Shown here piece after piece: positions 42,711 through 52,282 of a DNA stretch of 64,000 bases. Within the stretch, counting starts at the first letter, position 1. Each line of letters opens with the position of its first letter. The notes below the pieces were generated by a model. It saw only the letters and a program-made list of their open reading frames with translations, had not been told where the DNA came from and ran no database searches. The translations under genes were made by a program, and so were the position numbers. Source of the DNA: an uncultured Draconibacterium sp. (GTDB lineage: Bacteria; Bacteroidota; Bacteroidia; Bacteroidales; Prolixibacteraceae); contig NZ_OY775906.1 in the NCBI RefSeq assembly GCF_963675065.1, positions 1,280,001 through 1,344,000 of the forward strand. Direction: 5' to 3'.

Positions 42711-45134
42711 TTAATTGTCGGAGGCCATAATCAAACGTGGCTGTCCCTTCACACGTTTACGCTTCACCTCGTAATCACGCGTATACGAAATTACAGAAAC
42801 TCCTTCATTCATATAACCTCCAAACTGCGTAAGTTGCCCGAAATGATAATTTCCCTGCATCTGGAATGTATGCATATAAGGCAGGCAACTGGCAAAATCA
42901 TTACCGTAAGTTATTGATGCCGTTAAAAAATACAGCGTTACATCGTAGCCCTGAAAACTGAAATTATCAGGTTCTGTACCAAAATTATTTTTGTATTTCT
43001 CAACAAAATTAATGGTTTGTGTATATGTATAATCGGTGTAGTAAGGTGTAATGTATTTGAGCTTCAGATTATGAAACTGCTCCAACTGAATACTTGAATA
43101 GTTTGGATAACGGTTTGACCCAATCAGCGTTATCGAATACTCTTCCGAAAGGTTGTTTAAATTGGAAATAGCCACACTTAACTCGCCTTCGTTTTCCGAT
43201 GGAATATAAACCACATTTTCTTTGGACTTCGACATTATTCGACGTAAACCGAAGCTACCTTCATTCTCAAAATCGTAGATTGTAAAGTTAACACCATCGT
43301 TACTGCTCAACATTCCTGAATTAAAAAATTTCTCACGCAAAAGTTCTACCAATTGACCTTCGGGAGTACCCGAATAATTCGAGGTTTTTACAATAATAAA
43401 GTTACTATTAAAATGCTCTTCGGCCACCATTTCTGCCGTTTGGCGAATCAGGTAATCGCGCGTTGGATTCACCTGGAAGTAACTGGAATTCGATCGTGTG
43501 ATCGTGGTCTGCGAAGCCAGTGGTGAAACAATCGGAATCCTATTCTTCGCCGCGTAAGCAGCAATTTCCTGTTGCACTTTCGGGAAAATCGGTCCAATGA
43601 TTAAATCAGTCTGAAAAAATTCGTTATTCTGAAAATACTGACGAATAGAATCTTTATTGTGTTGTGTATCGAAAACATTTAGCTGAACATCAAAACCTAT
43701 ATTCTGTAAGGAATCGACAGCTAAAAGTACACCTTCGTAAAACTGTACAAAGTTTTCACTCCCTCGATAAAATTGTTTAAACAACTCTTTCCGCTCCTCA
43801 AGTTCAATCGTAGTATCCTGTGCAATTTCTGTTTCTTCCCTTGTAAAAATTGCTGTTGAATCGATCACTAAATCTTCGCGGTTCAGCGTATCATTTGCTT
43901 CGTAATAAAAAGGCAAAAACAAGGCTACATTGTATGTTTTCCCTGAAAATGATCCGGATAAATCAGGCACACACGATTCAGGAATTTCAACCGGCATTTC
44001 TACCGCATAAAATTCTTCCAGCATTTTAGCCGAATCAATGTCTTCAATTACGATATTGTCACTTTCGGGTTTGGCAAAAACTTCCTCCGGTTTTTTAGGA
44101 ATTAAAATGGTTTCGCCATAAGCCAAATTTCGACGATCGAGTATCGGATTATATTTAATAATGTCGGGAATACTAACATTGTATTGTTTCGACAAGCCAT
44201 ATAACGTTTCGCCCCTTTCCACCAAATGCTGCTCGAAAGCTTCTTCGTTTACCGGTTTTGCCATTGGCTCGCTGGCTTCAGCAACCGGAATTTTAATTAC
44301 TGCTCCGGCCGGAAATCCGGTATTTAAAATCGGGTTTATCACTTTAAGCTCCTCTTCCGAAACATTGTATTTTCGCGTTATTCCCCACATGGTTTCACCC
44401 GACTCAATGATGTGTTCGAGGTAATTTCGGTTACCGACATATTCAATTGGCTGGGGTTTATTTATATCTTCCTCCGAAGAACTGATTTTTAGAACCAAGG
44501 TCATTCCTGTTTTTAGCTGCTTTGCCTCGGGATTTTGTGCCAGAATTTCCTGCTCAGTTGTTCCGTACTTTCGGGCAAGCGAATACAAAGTTTCCCCCGA
44601 AACCACCTGATGTAATATTGTTTGTACACCCGTTCCGGTTTTTTTAGCTAAATCTTCGGTCTCTGCTGTTGTCTCTTTTTCCCAGTATGGAATATTTAGT
44701 ACTGTTCGCTTTTTAAATTTCCTAACAGCTGGGTTGTACGCATAAAGTTCCTCGACCGTAATTCCATACTTCTTGGCAATAGAATAAGCTGTTTCTTTTC
44801 TCGACTTGATTTTATATTTGGTAAATCCTGAAGGATCTCCCTTTTGGTCATCTGAAGAATTCGGCAGTTCGATGCCTTCAACATATGGAATTTTTAGCAC
44901 CTGCCCTATCGTTAGCCCCTTATCAATTCCCGGATTGTTTTTCTCAAGTTCCGATTGTGCGACACCAAACTTCTTACTTAACGAATAAACTGTTTCGCCT
45001 GTGCGCACCTGGTGCATAACAAACTTTTTGCCTTGAACAACAACAACCTCGTTTTGAGCAAAGTTCTGCCCAAAAACCTGTTCGGTTGGTAACAACAGTA
45101 AAAATGCCATGCATAGCAGCAAAAGACTTCTCAT
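42711..45134 (-). CDS. LysM repeat - periplasmic binding protein fusion
   Basis: An 807-aa protein from ATG 45134, where MRSLLLLCMAFLLLL gives a clean signal peptide; a start at 45161 would place nine residues before it. Five LysM domains follow, each with GET-x-x-S/G-I/L (for example TGETVYSLSKKFG and SGETLYSLARKYG). The C-terminal 400 residues are a type-1 periplasmic-binding-protein fold (YNVALFLPFYYEAND, DLIIGPIFPKVQQEIAAYAAKNRIPIVSPLAS). LysM binds peptidoglycan, and the PBP part may sense a ligand or act in cell-wall metabolism in the manner of LpoA-like activators. This architecture is recurrent in Bacteroidota next to guaA. Function inferred. Confidence 0.87.
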   Translation of the reverse strand: MRSLLLLCMAFLLLLPTEQVFGQNFAQNEVVVVQGKKFVMHQVRTGETVYSLSKKFGVAQSELEKNNPGIDKGLTIGQVLKIPYVEGIELPNSSDDQKGDPSGFTKYKIKSRKETAYSIAKKYGITVEELYAYNPAVRKFKKRTVLNIPYWEKETTAETEDLAKKTGTGVQTILHQVVSGETLYSLARKYGTTEQEILAQNPEAKQLKTGMTLVLKISSSEEDINKPQPIEYVGNRNYLEHIIESGETMWGITRKYNVSEEELKVINPILNTGFPAGAVIKIPVAEASEPMAKPVNEEAFEQHLVERGETLYGLSKQYNVSIPDIIKYNPILDRRNLAYGETILIPKKPEEVFAKPESDNIVIEDIDSAKMLEEFYAVEMPVEIPESCVPDLSGSFSGKTYNVALFLPFYYEANDTLNREDLVIDSTAIFTREETEIAQDTTIELEERKELFKQFYRGSENFVQFYEGVLLAVDSLQNIGFDVQLNVFDTQHNKDSIRQYFQNNEFFQTDLIIGPIFPKVQQEIAAYAAKNRIPIVSPLASQTTITRSNSSYFQVNPTRDYLIRQTAEMVAEEHFNSNFIIVKTSNYSGTPEGQLVELLREKFFNSGMLSSNDGVNFTIYDFENEGSFGLRRIMSKSKENVVYIPSENEGELSVAISNLNNLSEEYSITLIGSNRYPNYSSIQLEQFHNLKLKYITPYYTDYTYTQTINFVEKYKNNFGTEPDNFSFQGYDVTLYFLTASITYGNDFASCLPYMHTFQMQGNYHFGQLTQFGGYMNEGVSVISYTRDYEVKRKRVKGQPRLIMASDN

Positions 45135-45347
45135 TAAAACTGGATTTAAAAATTCGCTCAAATTTAGTAATTCTGAAAGAACACTTAAATCTTAACGCAT
45201 AGTTTCGAAATTAATTTTACATATTTTAGGCAAACACCATACAAACCACGACCTAATATTAACACGAACCTTAATTTCATTCACATTTGAAAAGATTTTG
45301 AAGCGTTATTAGTACTTTTGTGTTTTCATTAACTAAAGAAGTTTTTC

Positions 45348-46877
45348 ATGCAGGAAAAGATTTTAATCCTTGATTTTGGTTCTCAATACACGCAATTGAT
45401 TGGACGCAAGGTCCGCGAACTAAATGTTTATTGCGAAATTCATCCTTACAACCACTTTCCGGAAATTGATGAGAGTGTAAAAGGTGTAATCCTTTCGGGT
45501 AGTCCATATTCGGTTCGCGATGAAGAAGCACCTCGTCCAGACTTATCAAAAATTAAAGGCAAATTGCCGGTTTTAGGTGTTTGTTACGGAGCGCAGTATT
45601 TGGCTCATTTTTATGGTGGAGAAGTGGCTCCCTCGAACACACGTGAATACGGAAGAGCAAATCTGGGTTTTATCGATCATGATAGTATTCTGTTTGAAAA
45701 TATTAGTCTGCACTCGCAGGTTTGGATGTCGCACGGCGATACCATTGTAAAACTTCCGAAAAATTATAAGGTAATTGCATCAACTGAAGATGTAAATTTC
45801 GCAGCTTATAAAGTTGATGACGAAAACACCTGGGCAATTCAATTCCATCCCGAGGTTTACCACACCACAGAAGGAAAGCAGTTGTTACAGAATTTTGTGA
45901 CAAATATTTGTGGATGCGAACAAAACTGGACTCCGGATTCGTTTGTTGAAACAACGGTTCAGGAATTAAAAGATCAACTGGGCAACGACAAAGTTGTACT
46001 TGGTCTTTCGGGCGGTGTTGACTCATCGGTTGCCGGCGTATTATTAAACAAGGCCATTGGGAAAAATCTTACCTGCATTTTTGTTGACAACGGTCTGCTT
46101 CGTAAAAACGAATTTGAAGATGTTTTGCATTCGTACGAAGACATGGGCCTAAATGTAATTGGTGTTGATGCCCGTAAAAAATTCTGGGACGATTTGGCCG
46201 GAGTTACGGATCCGGAACAAAAACGAAAAATTATAGGTCGCAACTTTATCGAAGTTTTTGATGAAGAAGCACATAAAATACAAGATGTGAAATGGTTGGC
46301 GCAAGGAACAATTTATCCCGATGTAATTGAATCGGTATCGGTTAACGGGCCTTCAGCAACTATAAAATCGCACCACAATGTTGGTGGTCTTCCAGAAAAA
46401 ATGAAGTTAAAAGTGGTTGAGCCGCTCAACCTTCTATTTAAAGATGAAGTGCGTCGTGTAGGTGCTGCCTTAAACATAAAAAAAGAACTGCTTGGCCGTC
46501 ATCCGTTCCCCGGACCGGGATTGGGAATTCGTATTCTTGGCGATGTTACTCCGGAAAAAGTTAGTATGCTCCAGGAAGCCGATACCATTTTTATTAACGG
46601 ATTAAAAAGCTGGGGTCTGTACGACGAAGTTTGGCAGGCTGGCGTAATGTTGCTTCCCGTTCAATCAGTAGGTGTTATGGGCGACGAACGTACCTATGAA
46701 AACACTGTTGCATTACGTGCCGTTACTTCAACCGATGGAATGACAGCCGACTGGGTACATCTCCCTTATGATTTTATGGCAAAAATGTCGAACGAAATCA
46801 TTAATAAAGTTCGTGGAATTAACCGCGTTGTTTACGATATTAGTTCGAAGCCACCTGCAACAATTGAGTGGGAATAG
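45348..46877 (+). CDS. guaA: GMP synthase (glutamine-hydrolysing)
   Basis: A 509-aa enzyme that converts XMP to GMP using ATP and glutamine. The N-terminal glutamine amidotransferase has the nucleophile Cys in GVCYGAQYLAH (about residue 79) and the His/Glu pair in QFHPEVYHT (about 166-168). The ATP-pyrophosphatase P-loop is LGLSGGVDSSVAG (about 218-230). The dimerisation domain has GRHPFPGPGLGIRILG and ends PPATIEWE, the canonical GuaA C-terminus. Length and motifs are complete. Divergent from the LysM fusion; its promoter lies in the 213-bp gap, but I cannot pin it down. Confidence 0.97.
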   Translation: MQEKILILDFGSQYTQLIGRKVRELNVYCEIHPYNHFPEIDESVKGVILSGSPYSVRDEEAPRPDLSKIKGKLPVLGVCYGAQYLAHFYGGEVAPSNTREYGRANLGFIDHDSILFENISLHSQVWMSHGDTIVKLPKNYKVIASTEDVNFAAYKVDDENTWAIQFHPEVYHTTEGKQLLQNFVTNICGCEQNWTPDSFVETTVQELKDQLGNDKVVLGLSGGVDSSVAGVLLNKAIGKNLTCIFVDNGLLRKNEFEDVLHSYEDMGLNVIGVDARKKFWDDLAGVTDPEQKRKIIGRNFIEVFDEEAHKIQDVKWLAQGTIYPDVIESVSVNGPSATIKSHHNVGGLPEKMKLKVVEPLNLLFKDEVRRVGAALNIKKELLGRHPFPGPGLGIRILGDVTPEKVSMLQEADTIFINGLKSWGLYDEVWQAGVMLLPVQSVGVMGDERTYENTVALRAVTSTDGMTADWVHLPYDFMAKMSNEIINKVRGINRVVYDISSKPPATIEWE

Positions 46878-46954
46878 TTGTTGCAGAATGTAACGAAATC
46901 GATTTTGGCAGACTTATTGCGTAATCGTTTCGTTATAAATAAAAAATTAGAATT

Positions 46955-48589
46955 ATGGCTGTAACAAGAATTCAACATATTAAAACAATTGGATTAGGTA
47001 TATTTTTAGCGTTATTCCTGATAGGACCTGTCAGTACGCAGGCACAAAACGATGTACAGGAAAACCAGGTAAAATTTGCCCGACTACTACGCTTGGTTGA
47101 TGGTTATTATGTCGACTCATCAGATGTTGGTGACTTAACAGAAAAGGCCATTGTACATTTACTTGAAGAGCTCGATCCACACTCAACATATATTTCAAAA
47201 GAAGAGGTGGATAAAATGAACGAACCGCTCAAAGGAAACTTCGAAGGGATCGGAATTTCGTTCAATATATATAAAGATACTTTGATGGTGACTACGACGA
47301 TTTCGGGAGGACCTTCTGAAAAAGTTGGTTTGCGTGCCGGTGACCGGATTATTGAGGTTGATGGTGAAAACATTGCAGGAATAGGATTGAAAAATTCAGA
47401 TGTTTTTGATTTGCTTCGAGGAGAAAAGGGCAGCAAAGTTGACTTAACAATTGCCCGCAAAGGCGAAACGAGTCCTCTTGATTTTACAATTGAAAGAGAT
47501 AAAATTCCAATTTTCAGTCTGGATGCTTCTTACATGCTGGATGAGTCGACCGGATATATCAAACTGAATAAATTTTCGGCAACAACAACCGAAGAGTTTT
47601 TATCGGCAATGTCGGATTTAAAAGGTGAAGGAATACAAAATCTTGTTCTCGATTTAAGAAACAACGGTGGTGGATACCTTAAATCGGCCATTGAGTTAGC
47701 CGACCAGTTTTTAACAGATGATCAGTTGATTGTTTATACCGACGGAACAAACGACCCTAAGAGAGACTATAAAGCAACAGCAAAAGGTTCCTTTGAAAAA
47801 GGGAAAGTTGTTGTTTTAGTAAACGAGGGTTCAGCCTCTGCAAGTGAGATTGTTTCCGGAGCTGTTCAGGACTGGGATCGCGGAGTTATTATTGGCCGTC
47901 GCTCGTTTGGAAAAGGATTGGTTCAAAAACCATTCTTCCTGAATGACGGGTCGATGATTCGCTTAACAACGGCTCACTATTACACTCCAAGTGGCAGATG
48001 TATTCAAAAGCCTTATGAAGATGGCATTAGTGAATACCGTAAAGATTATGCCAACCGAATTAGTAATGGCGAAATGTTTAGTGCCGATAGTATTCATTTT
48101 GACGATGAATTAAAACACAAAACACTGGTTAGCGGTCGCGATGTTTATGGTGGTGGCGGTGTTATGCCTGATATTTTTGTTCCGTTGGACACATCTTCGC
48201 ATTATGCCTACTTTAATAAACTAAGAAGAAAGCGTGTTACCTATAATTTTGTTTTAGATTATGTTGATCTTCATCGTGAAGACATTGTGAAACAATATCC
48301 AAAATTTGAAAAATTCAATGAAAAATTTGAGATTTCCGATGAGAATATTGAGCAGGTAGTTACCAAAGGTATCGAAGAAGGAATTGAAAAAGACGAAGAA
48401 AGTTTGTCCATCCTAAAAGATGACCTTAAACGGGAACTTAAAGCTTTGATAGCCCGAGACGTGTACTCACGAAACGACATGTACAAAGTTTTAAACGAAG
48501 AAGACGATGCAATTTTAAAAGCTCTTGAAGTTTTTGACAACCAGGACAGATATGCAGCGCTTTTGGTTACAGTTGATACAGTTGATTAA
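46955..48589 (+). CDS. S41 family C-terminal processing peptidase
   Basis: A 544-aa protein with a signal peptide (residues about 1-31, ending STQAQ). A PDZ domain covers about 85-170 (GIGISFNIYKDTL, GLRAGDRIIEVDG). The S41 core has the catalytic Ser in NEGSASASEIVSGA (about residue 295) and Lys in GRRSFGKGLVQ (about 320). A C-terminal helical domain follows. CtpA-type proteases trim periplasmic proteins or lipoproteins. It lies 77 bp after guaA and 5 bp before pnuC; the latter spacing suggests cotranscription. Confidence 0.92.
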   Translation: MAVTRIQHIKTIGLGIFLALFLIGPVSTQAQNDVQENQVKFARLLRLVDGYYVDSSDVGDLTEKAIVHLLEELDPHSTYISKEEVDKMNEPLKGNFEGIGISFNIYKDTLMVTTTISGGPSEKVGLRAGDRIIEVDGENIAGIGLKNSDVFDLLRGEKGSKVDLTIARKGETSPLDFTIERDKIPIFSLDASYMLDESTGYIKLNKFSATTTEEFLSAMSDLKGEGIQNLVLDLRNNGGGYLKSAIELADQFLTDDQLIVYTDGTNDPKRDYKATAKGSFEKGKVVVLVNEGSASASEIVSGAVQDWDRGVIIGRRSFGKGLVQKPFFLNDGSMIRLTTAHYYTPSGRCIQKPYEDGISEYRKDYANRISNGEMFSADSIHFDDELKHKTLVSGRDVYGGGGVMPDIFVPLDTSSHYAYFNKLRRKRVTYNFVLDYVDLHREDIVKQYPKFEKFNEKFEISDENIEQVVTKGIEEGIEKDEESLSILKDDLKRELKALIARDVYSRNDMYKVLNEEDDAILKALEVFDNQDRYAALLVTVDTVD

Positions 48590-48594
48590 ATTTT

Positions 48595-49200
48595 ATGACT
48601 GAAATAGTTTTGGAATGGCTCTTAGGTAATTATTTTGAAATACTGGGAGCCATTCTTGGTTTAGCTTATATTTTCTTTTCCATTAAACAACATATTTTAA
48701 CGTGGCCAACCGGGTTATTAACCTCAGCGCTATACGTTGTTGTCTTTTTTAATGCCAGGCTATATGCCGACATGGGGCTTCAGGCCTATTACGTAATAAT
48801 AAGTATTTATGGCTGGTATTTTTGGCTAAAAGGTAAGAAACAAAACGAGAAGAAAGTTGCCGTAAAAACCACCCGAAAAATATTGTGGCTAAAACTGGCA
48901 GTAGTTTCAATTGCTCTTTATGCTTTACTCTTTTTTATCTTGAGCAATTATACCAATTCCGATGTTCCGCATATGGATTCAGTAACAACAGCACTTAGCA
49001 TTGTTGCAACCTGGATGCTCGCAAGAAAATACATTGAACACTGGCTGCTATGGATATTTATCGATGCATTTTCTGCAGGATTATATGTGTATAAAGGTTT
49101 GTGGGCAACTGTTATTTTATTTATTGTTTACACCGTTATGGCTTTATTGGGCTATCTTGAGTGGAAAAAAGACCTGAAAAATATTGAAGCAAAAAACTAA
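48595..49200 (+). CDS. pnuC: Nicotinamide mononucleotide/riboside transporter
   Basis: A 201-aa protein with seven probable membrane segments and the PnuC signatures WPTGLLTSALYVVVFF (residues about 39-54) and GWYFWLKGKK, plus WMLARKYIEHWLLWIFIDAF near the C-terminus. PnuC imports nicotinamide riboside by facilitated diffusion, with trapping by phosphorylation. The next gene is a NadR-like kinase overlapping by 17 bp, which provides exactly that trapping step. Confidence 0.93.
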   Translation: MTEIVLEWLLGNYFEILGAILGLAYIFFSIKQHILTWPTGLLTSALYVVVFFNARLYADMGLQAYYVIISIYGWYFWLKGKKQNEKKVAVKTTRKILWLKLAVVSIALYALLFFILSNYTNSDVPHMDSVTTALSIVATWMLARKYIEHWLLWIFIDAFSAGLYVYKGLWATVILFIVYTVMALLGYLEWKKDLKNIEAKN

Positions 49201-49708
49201 AATAATTGCTATTACCGGAGCCGAATCAACCGGGAAAAGTACGCTTGCCAACGCATTGACAACGCATTATAATGTACCGTTCGTGCCGGAATTTGCAAGA
49301 AGTTATATCGAACAACTTAATCGATCGTACACCTACGATGATGTAATTCTGATAGCGCAAAATCAGGTAGATCAATACAACGAAATGGTTAAACATCAGC
49401 CGCCACTAATTATTTTAGATACCTGGCTTCTCATTACTAAAATCTGGCTGGATGTTGTGTACGGGAAAGTTCCCGCATGGATTGACGAAGCGATAAAAGA
49501 AACCCGTATTGACACTTTCTTGGTTTGTGATACTGATTTACCCTGGGTACCTGATAGTGTTCGTGAGAACGGCGGAACTGATCGCGAAAGACTTCAGCAA
49601 ATCTATATTGAGGAGCTCAATAATTATCATTTTCCTTACCATATAATAAAAGGTAATTTTGAAGAGCGGAAAGAAGCTGCGGTTGAAATCATTTCAAATT
49701 TAGATTAA
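49184..49708 (+). CDS. nadR: NadR-like nicotinamide riboside kinase
   Basis: A 174-aa P-loop kinase with Walker A GAESTGKST (residues about 11-19) and the family stretches FVPEFARSYIEQL and LDTWLLITKIWLD. It corresponds to the kinase domain of NadR without the NMN adenylyltransferase and HTH parts, and phosphorylates nicotinamide riboside to NMN for NAD synthesis. Translation appears to begin at TTG (49184) inside the end of pnuC, because no ATG lies in the right place; the 17-bp overlap implies coupling. Confidence 0.9.
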   Translation: MKQKTKIIAITGAESTGKSTLANALTTHYNVPFVPEFARSYIEQLNRSYTYDDVILIAQNQVDQYNEMVKHQPPLIILDTWLLITKIWLDVVYGKVPAWIDEAIKETRIDTFLVCDTDLPWVPDSVRENGGTDRERLQQIYIEELNNYHFPYHIIKGNFEERKEAAVEIISNLD

Positions 49709-49794
49709 AATTCTTCAACAAGAACCTCCTTTTATTCGTTATAAAGAACAATTCTTCAATGTTTGTAATTAGTTTTGTATAATAATTGAGCACT

Positions 49795-50721
49795 ATGACA
49801 AATAACCACGTGGACCAAAAAATATTGGATACAGTAAGTAAGTTAAGCAACCCGGAATCATACAGGTTGGTTTGTCATAAACACATGATGGGAGAACCGC
49901 TGCCATCAAATAAGAAGCTGAAACGCATTATTAATCTGGTTCGTGAAATTCTTTTCCCCGGCTATTTCGGAAGTACCACTTTAAAAACGTCAATTACTCC
50001 TCATTATATGGGTGTTTATGTTGATGAACTGCTTGAAATGCTTACCGGTGAAATTTTGGCCGGTTTGTGTTTTGAATGTACTGACGAGTCGGAAGAAAGA
50101 GTTGAAAAGCATAAAGTTGCAGCGCAGGAAAAAGCTGTAGCTTTTATCGAATTTTTACCAGAAATACGACGCAGACTGGTCGCCGATGTTGAAGCAACTT
50201 TTTTGAATGACCCGGCAGCAAAAAACTTTGGTGAGGTTATTTTTAGCTATCCGGGTATAAGGGCAATTACTAATTACCGAATTGCTCACAAACTTCTGGA
50301 ACTGGACGTCCCACTTATCCCGCGTTTTATTACCGAAATGGCACACAGCGAAACCGGAATAGACATCCATCCTCGTGCTCAAATTGGTGAGAGTTTTACT
50401 ATCGACCACGGCACAGGCGTTGTTATAGGTTCTACGTGTATTATTGGTGATCATGTTAAGATATACCAGGGAGTTACTTTAGGAGCAAAAAGTTTTCCGC
50501 TCGACGATGATGGCAACCCGATTAAAGGAATTCCTCGTCACCCGATTTTGGGAAACAATGTAGTTATTTATGCAGGTGCAACCATTCTGGGCCGCGTAAC
50601 AATTGGAGAAAACTCAGTTATTGGAGGTAATGTATGGGTTACCAACGATTTGCCGGCCAATTCTCGAGTGGTTCAAAAACGCCCGCGAGATATTCCTTTT
50701 ATGGACGGAGCAGGTATTTAA
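49795..50721 (+). CDS. cysE: Serine O-acetyltransferase
   Basis: A 308-aa enzyme from ATG 49795; an in-frame TTG three codons upstream is an alternative. The N-terminal half is helical (long form, about 170 residues), followed by a left-handed beta-helix of hexapeptide repeats: GIDIHPRAQIG, IDHGTGVVIGSTCIIG (catalytic His/Asp region), IYQGVTLGAKSFP and VTIGENSVIGGNVWV. It transfers acetyl from acetyl-CoA to L-serine, the first step of cysteine synthesis. The length fits the longer serine acetyltransferases of Bacteroidota. No cysK is adjacent. Confidence 0.93.
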   Translation: MTNNHVDQKILDTVSKLSNPESYRLVCHKHMMGEPLPSNKKLKRIINLVREILFPGYFGSTTLKTSITPHYMGVYVDELLEMLTGEILAGLCFECTDESEERVEKHKVAAQEKAVAFIEFLPEIRRRLVADVEATFLNDPAAKNFGEVIFSYPGIRAITNYRIAHKLLELDVPLIPRFITEMAHSETGIDIHPRAQIGESFTIDHGTGVVIGSTCIIGDHVKIYQGVTLGAKSFPLDDDGNPIKGIPRHPILGNNVVIYAGATILGRVTIGENSVIGGNVWVTNDLPANSRVVQKRPRDIPFMDGAGI

Positions 50722-50739
50722 AAACAAAAAATCAAATCA

Positions 50740-51876
50740 TTGAAAGAGTATAAATTAATCGCAAAAACCTTTTCCGGACTGGAAGATGTTTTAGCAAAAG
50801 AAGTGAAGCGCATTGGCGGTAAAAACGTACGACGCGGAAAACGTGCCGTATTTTATGATGGTGACCTTGAACTGATCTATAAATCAAATTATCATCTTCG
50901 GGCAGCATTACGTATTTTAAAGGAGATTGAACATTTTAATTTTAAAAATGTAGATCAGTTCTACTTACAATGCAAAAGAATTAAATGGCAAAACTATTTT
51001 AGTGTCGATCAGAATTTTGTGATTAACAGCGTTGTTGTTAACTCTCGCGATTTCAGAAACTCAATGTTTGCCTCTCTTAAAGTAAAAGATGCCATTGCCG
51101 ATTATTTTCGTGAGAATTTTGGGAAACGGCCCAGTGTAGACACAGAAAATCCGGATATTATTATAAACGTTCATATATTCCAGGATAACTGTACATTGTC
51201 GATTGACAGTTCAGGCGAATCATTACACAAAAGAGGATATCGCGTAAAACAGGGTGAAGCACCTTTAAACGAAGTTTTGGCTGCCGGAATGATCTATCTC
51301 TCCGGATGGCTTGGAAATTCGGATTTTATGGATCCTATGTGCGGCTCAGGCACTCTACCTATTGAAGCAGCTATGATCGCACAAAACATTCCTGCAGCTA
51401 AATTCCGGAAAGAATTTGCTTTTCAACTCTGGAATGATTTTGATCCTTTGCTTTGGGAAAAAGTTACGGAGCCGGTTGAAAAAAGAGAATTCAGGCATAA
51501 AATTTATGCTTCGGATATATCAGGAAGTAATTTGCTAAATGCACAAACCAATGCACGAAGAGCTTTAGTATTTAATAAAATACAATTTGCCTGTACCGAC
51601 TTCAAAGATTTGAATATTAATTTAAACAATGCAACGATATTAACCAACCCACCTTATGGTGAAAGGCTGAGAGAAAATGACCTTGACGGTCTTTATTCGA
51701 TGATTGGAGAGCGTTTAAAGCACCAATACGCAGGGAACAGTGCATGGATACTTAGCTCAGCGTTCGAAAGCTTAAAATTTGTTGGATTGAAACCGTCTCA
51801 ACGAATTGATTTATTTAACGGGGCGCTAAAATGTAAGTTTAATAATTACAGCTTATTTGAGGGAAAGGGAAAATAA
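50740..51876 (+). CDS. THUMP-domain class I rRNA methyltransferase
   Basis: A 378-aa protein starting at TTG 50740, since MKEYKLIAKTFSGLE is the family start and no ATG is nearby. An N-terminal ferredoxin-like/THUMP RNA-binding region (1-165) is followed by a Rossmann methyltransferase domain with DPMCGSGTLPIEAA (SAM-binding, about 200-213) and the catalytic NPPYGERL (about 304-311). It matches the RlmL N-terminal half, which makes m2G2445 in 23S rRNA; I cannot exclude a different guanine target. It lies 18 bp after cysE and ends before a bidirectional terminator. Confidence 0.9.
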   Translation: MKEYKLIAKTFSGLEDVLAKEVKRIGGKNVRRGKRAVFYDGDLELIYKSNYHLRAALRILKEIEHFNFKNVDQFYLQCKRIKWQNYFSVDQNFVINSVVVNSRDFRNSMFASLKVKDAIADYFRENFGKRPSVDTENPDIIINVHIFQDNCTLSIDSSGESLHKRGYRVKQGEAPLNEVLAAGMIYLSGWLGNSDFMDPMCGSGTLPIEAAMIAQNIPAAKFRKEFAFQLWNDFDPLLWEKVTEPVEKREFRHKIYASDISGSNLLNAQTNARRALVFNKIQFACTDFKDLNINLNNATILTNPPYGERLRENDLDGLYSMIGERLKHQYAGNSAWILSSAFESLKFVGLKPSQRIDLFNGALKCKFNNYSLFEGKGK

Positions 51877-51882
51877 GGACAT

Positions 51883-51916
51883 AAAAAAAGGGTTAAAACC
51901 GTCCTTGTTTTAACCC
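51883..51916 (-). terminator. Strong rho-independent terminator of the GG-peptide operon
   Basis: Perfect 10-bp stem GGGTTAAAAC / GTTTTAACCC with a 7-base loop. On the minus strand it is followed by TTTTTTT (+ strand A-run 51883-51889). It lies 35 bp after the last peptide gene and can also stop convergent transcription from the methyltransferase gene. Confidence 0.9.
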
Positions 51917-51950
51917 CTGTACTAACAACTCAATTGGTTCTGTATATAGG

Positions 51951-52097
51951 CTATTCTTCTTCAAAATCATAAATATCTTTGTCTCTTGATTTTGGTTGTC
52001 CTCCTCCTCGAACTTCATTTAGTTCGTTTTGAGAAAGAACCTCAAATTCAAAATTATCTAATTTGGTTGATGTAAATACTGCAGTTATAGCGTTCAT
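51951..52097 (-). CDS. GG-leader peptide 3 (tandem family)
   Basis: A 48-aa peptide, third in the tandem. The leader ends FEVLSQNELNEVR then GGG, the shape of Bacteroidota double-glycine natural-product leaders (LSxxELxEV..GG). The tail GQPKSRDKDIYDFEEE is identical to that of peptide 2 and has one V/I difference from peptide 1. The first 18 residues differ from its siblings. It lacks Cys, Ser/Thr-rich or aromatic-rich core features of known modified peptides. The 17-bp gap from peptide 2 and the shared terminator indicate a single transcript. I infer export or proteolytic release of the tail; no dedicated transporter or modifying enzyme is in the window. Confidence 0.85.
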   Translation of the reverse strand: MNAITAVFTSTKLDNFEFEVLSQNELNEVRGGGQPKSRDKDIYDFEEE

Positions 52098-52114
52098 CTT
52101 GTAATTTTTTTAAC

Positions 52115-52252
52115 TTATTCTTCTTCGAAATCGTAAATATCTTTATCTCTTGATTTTGGTTGTCCGCCTCCACGAACTTCGTTCATCGCTTCTTCAGACA
52201 ATACCTCAAAATCTCTATTGCTCTCTGTAAAAAAATTGGCTATAACTTTCAT
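52115..52252 (-). CDS. GG-leader peptide 2 (tandem family)
   Basis: A 45-aa peptide with leader ending FEVLSEEAMNEVR then GGG and the tail GQPKSRDKDIYDFEEE. Compared with peptide 3, the tail codons carry several silent changes (Arg, Gly, Asp, Tyr and Phe codons) and no amino-acid change, so the tail is held by selection, not merely recently copied. A basic patch (KSRDK) followed by an acidic end gives it a strongly bipolar charge. Middle gene of three, 30 bp after peptide 1. Confidence 0.87.
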   Translation of the reverse strand: MKVIANFFTESNRDFEVLSEEAMNEVRGGGQPKSRDKDIYDFEEE

Positions 52253-52282
52253 GTCTTTAAATCTTAACAGTTAAATACTTTT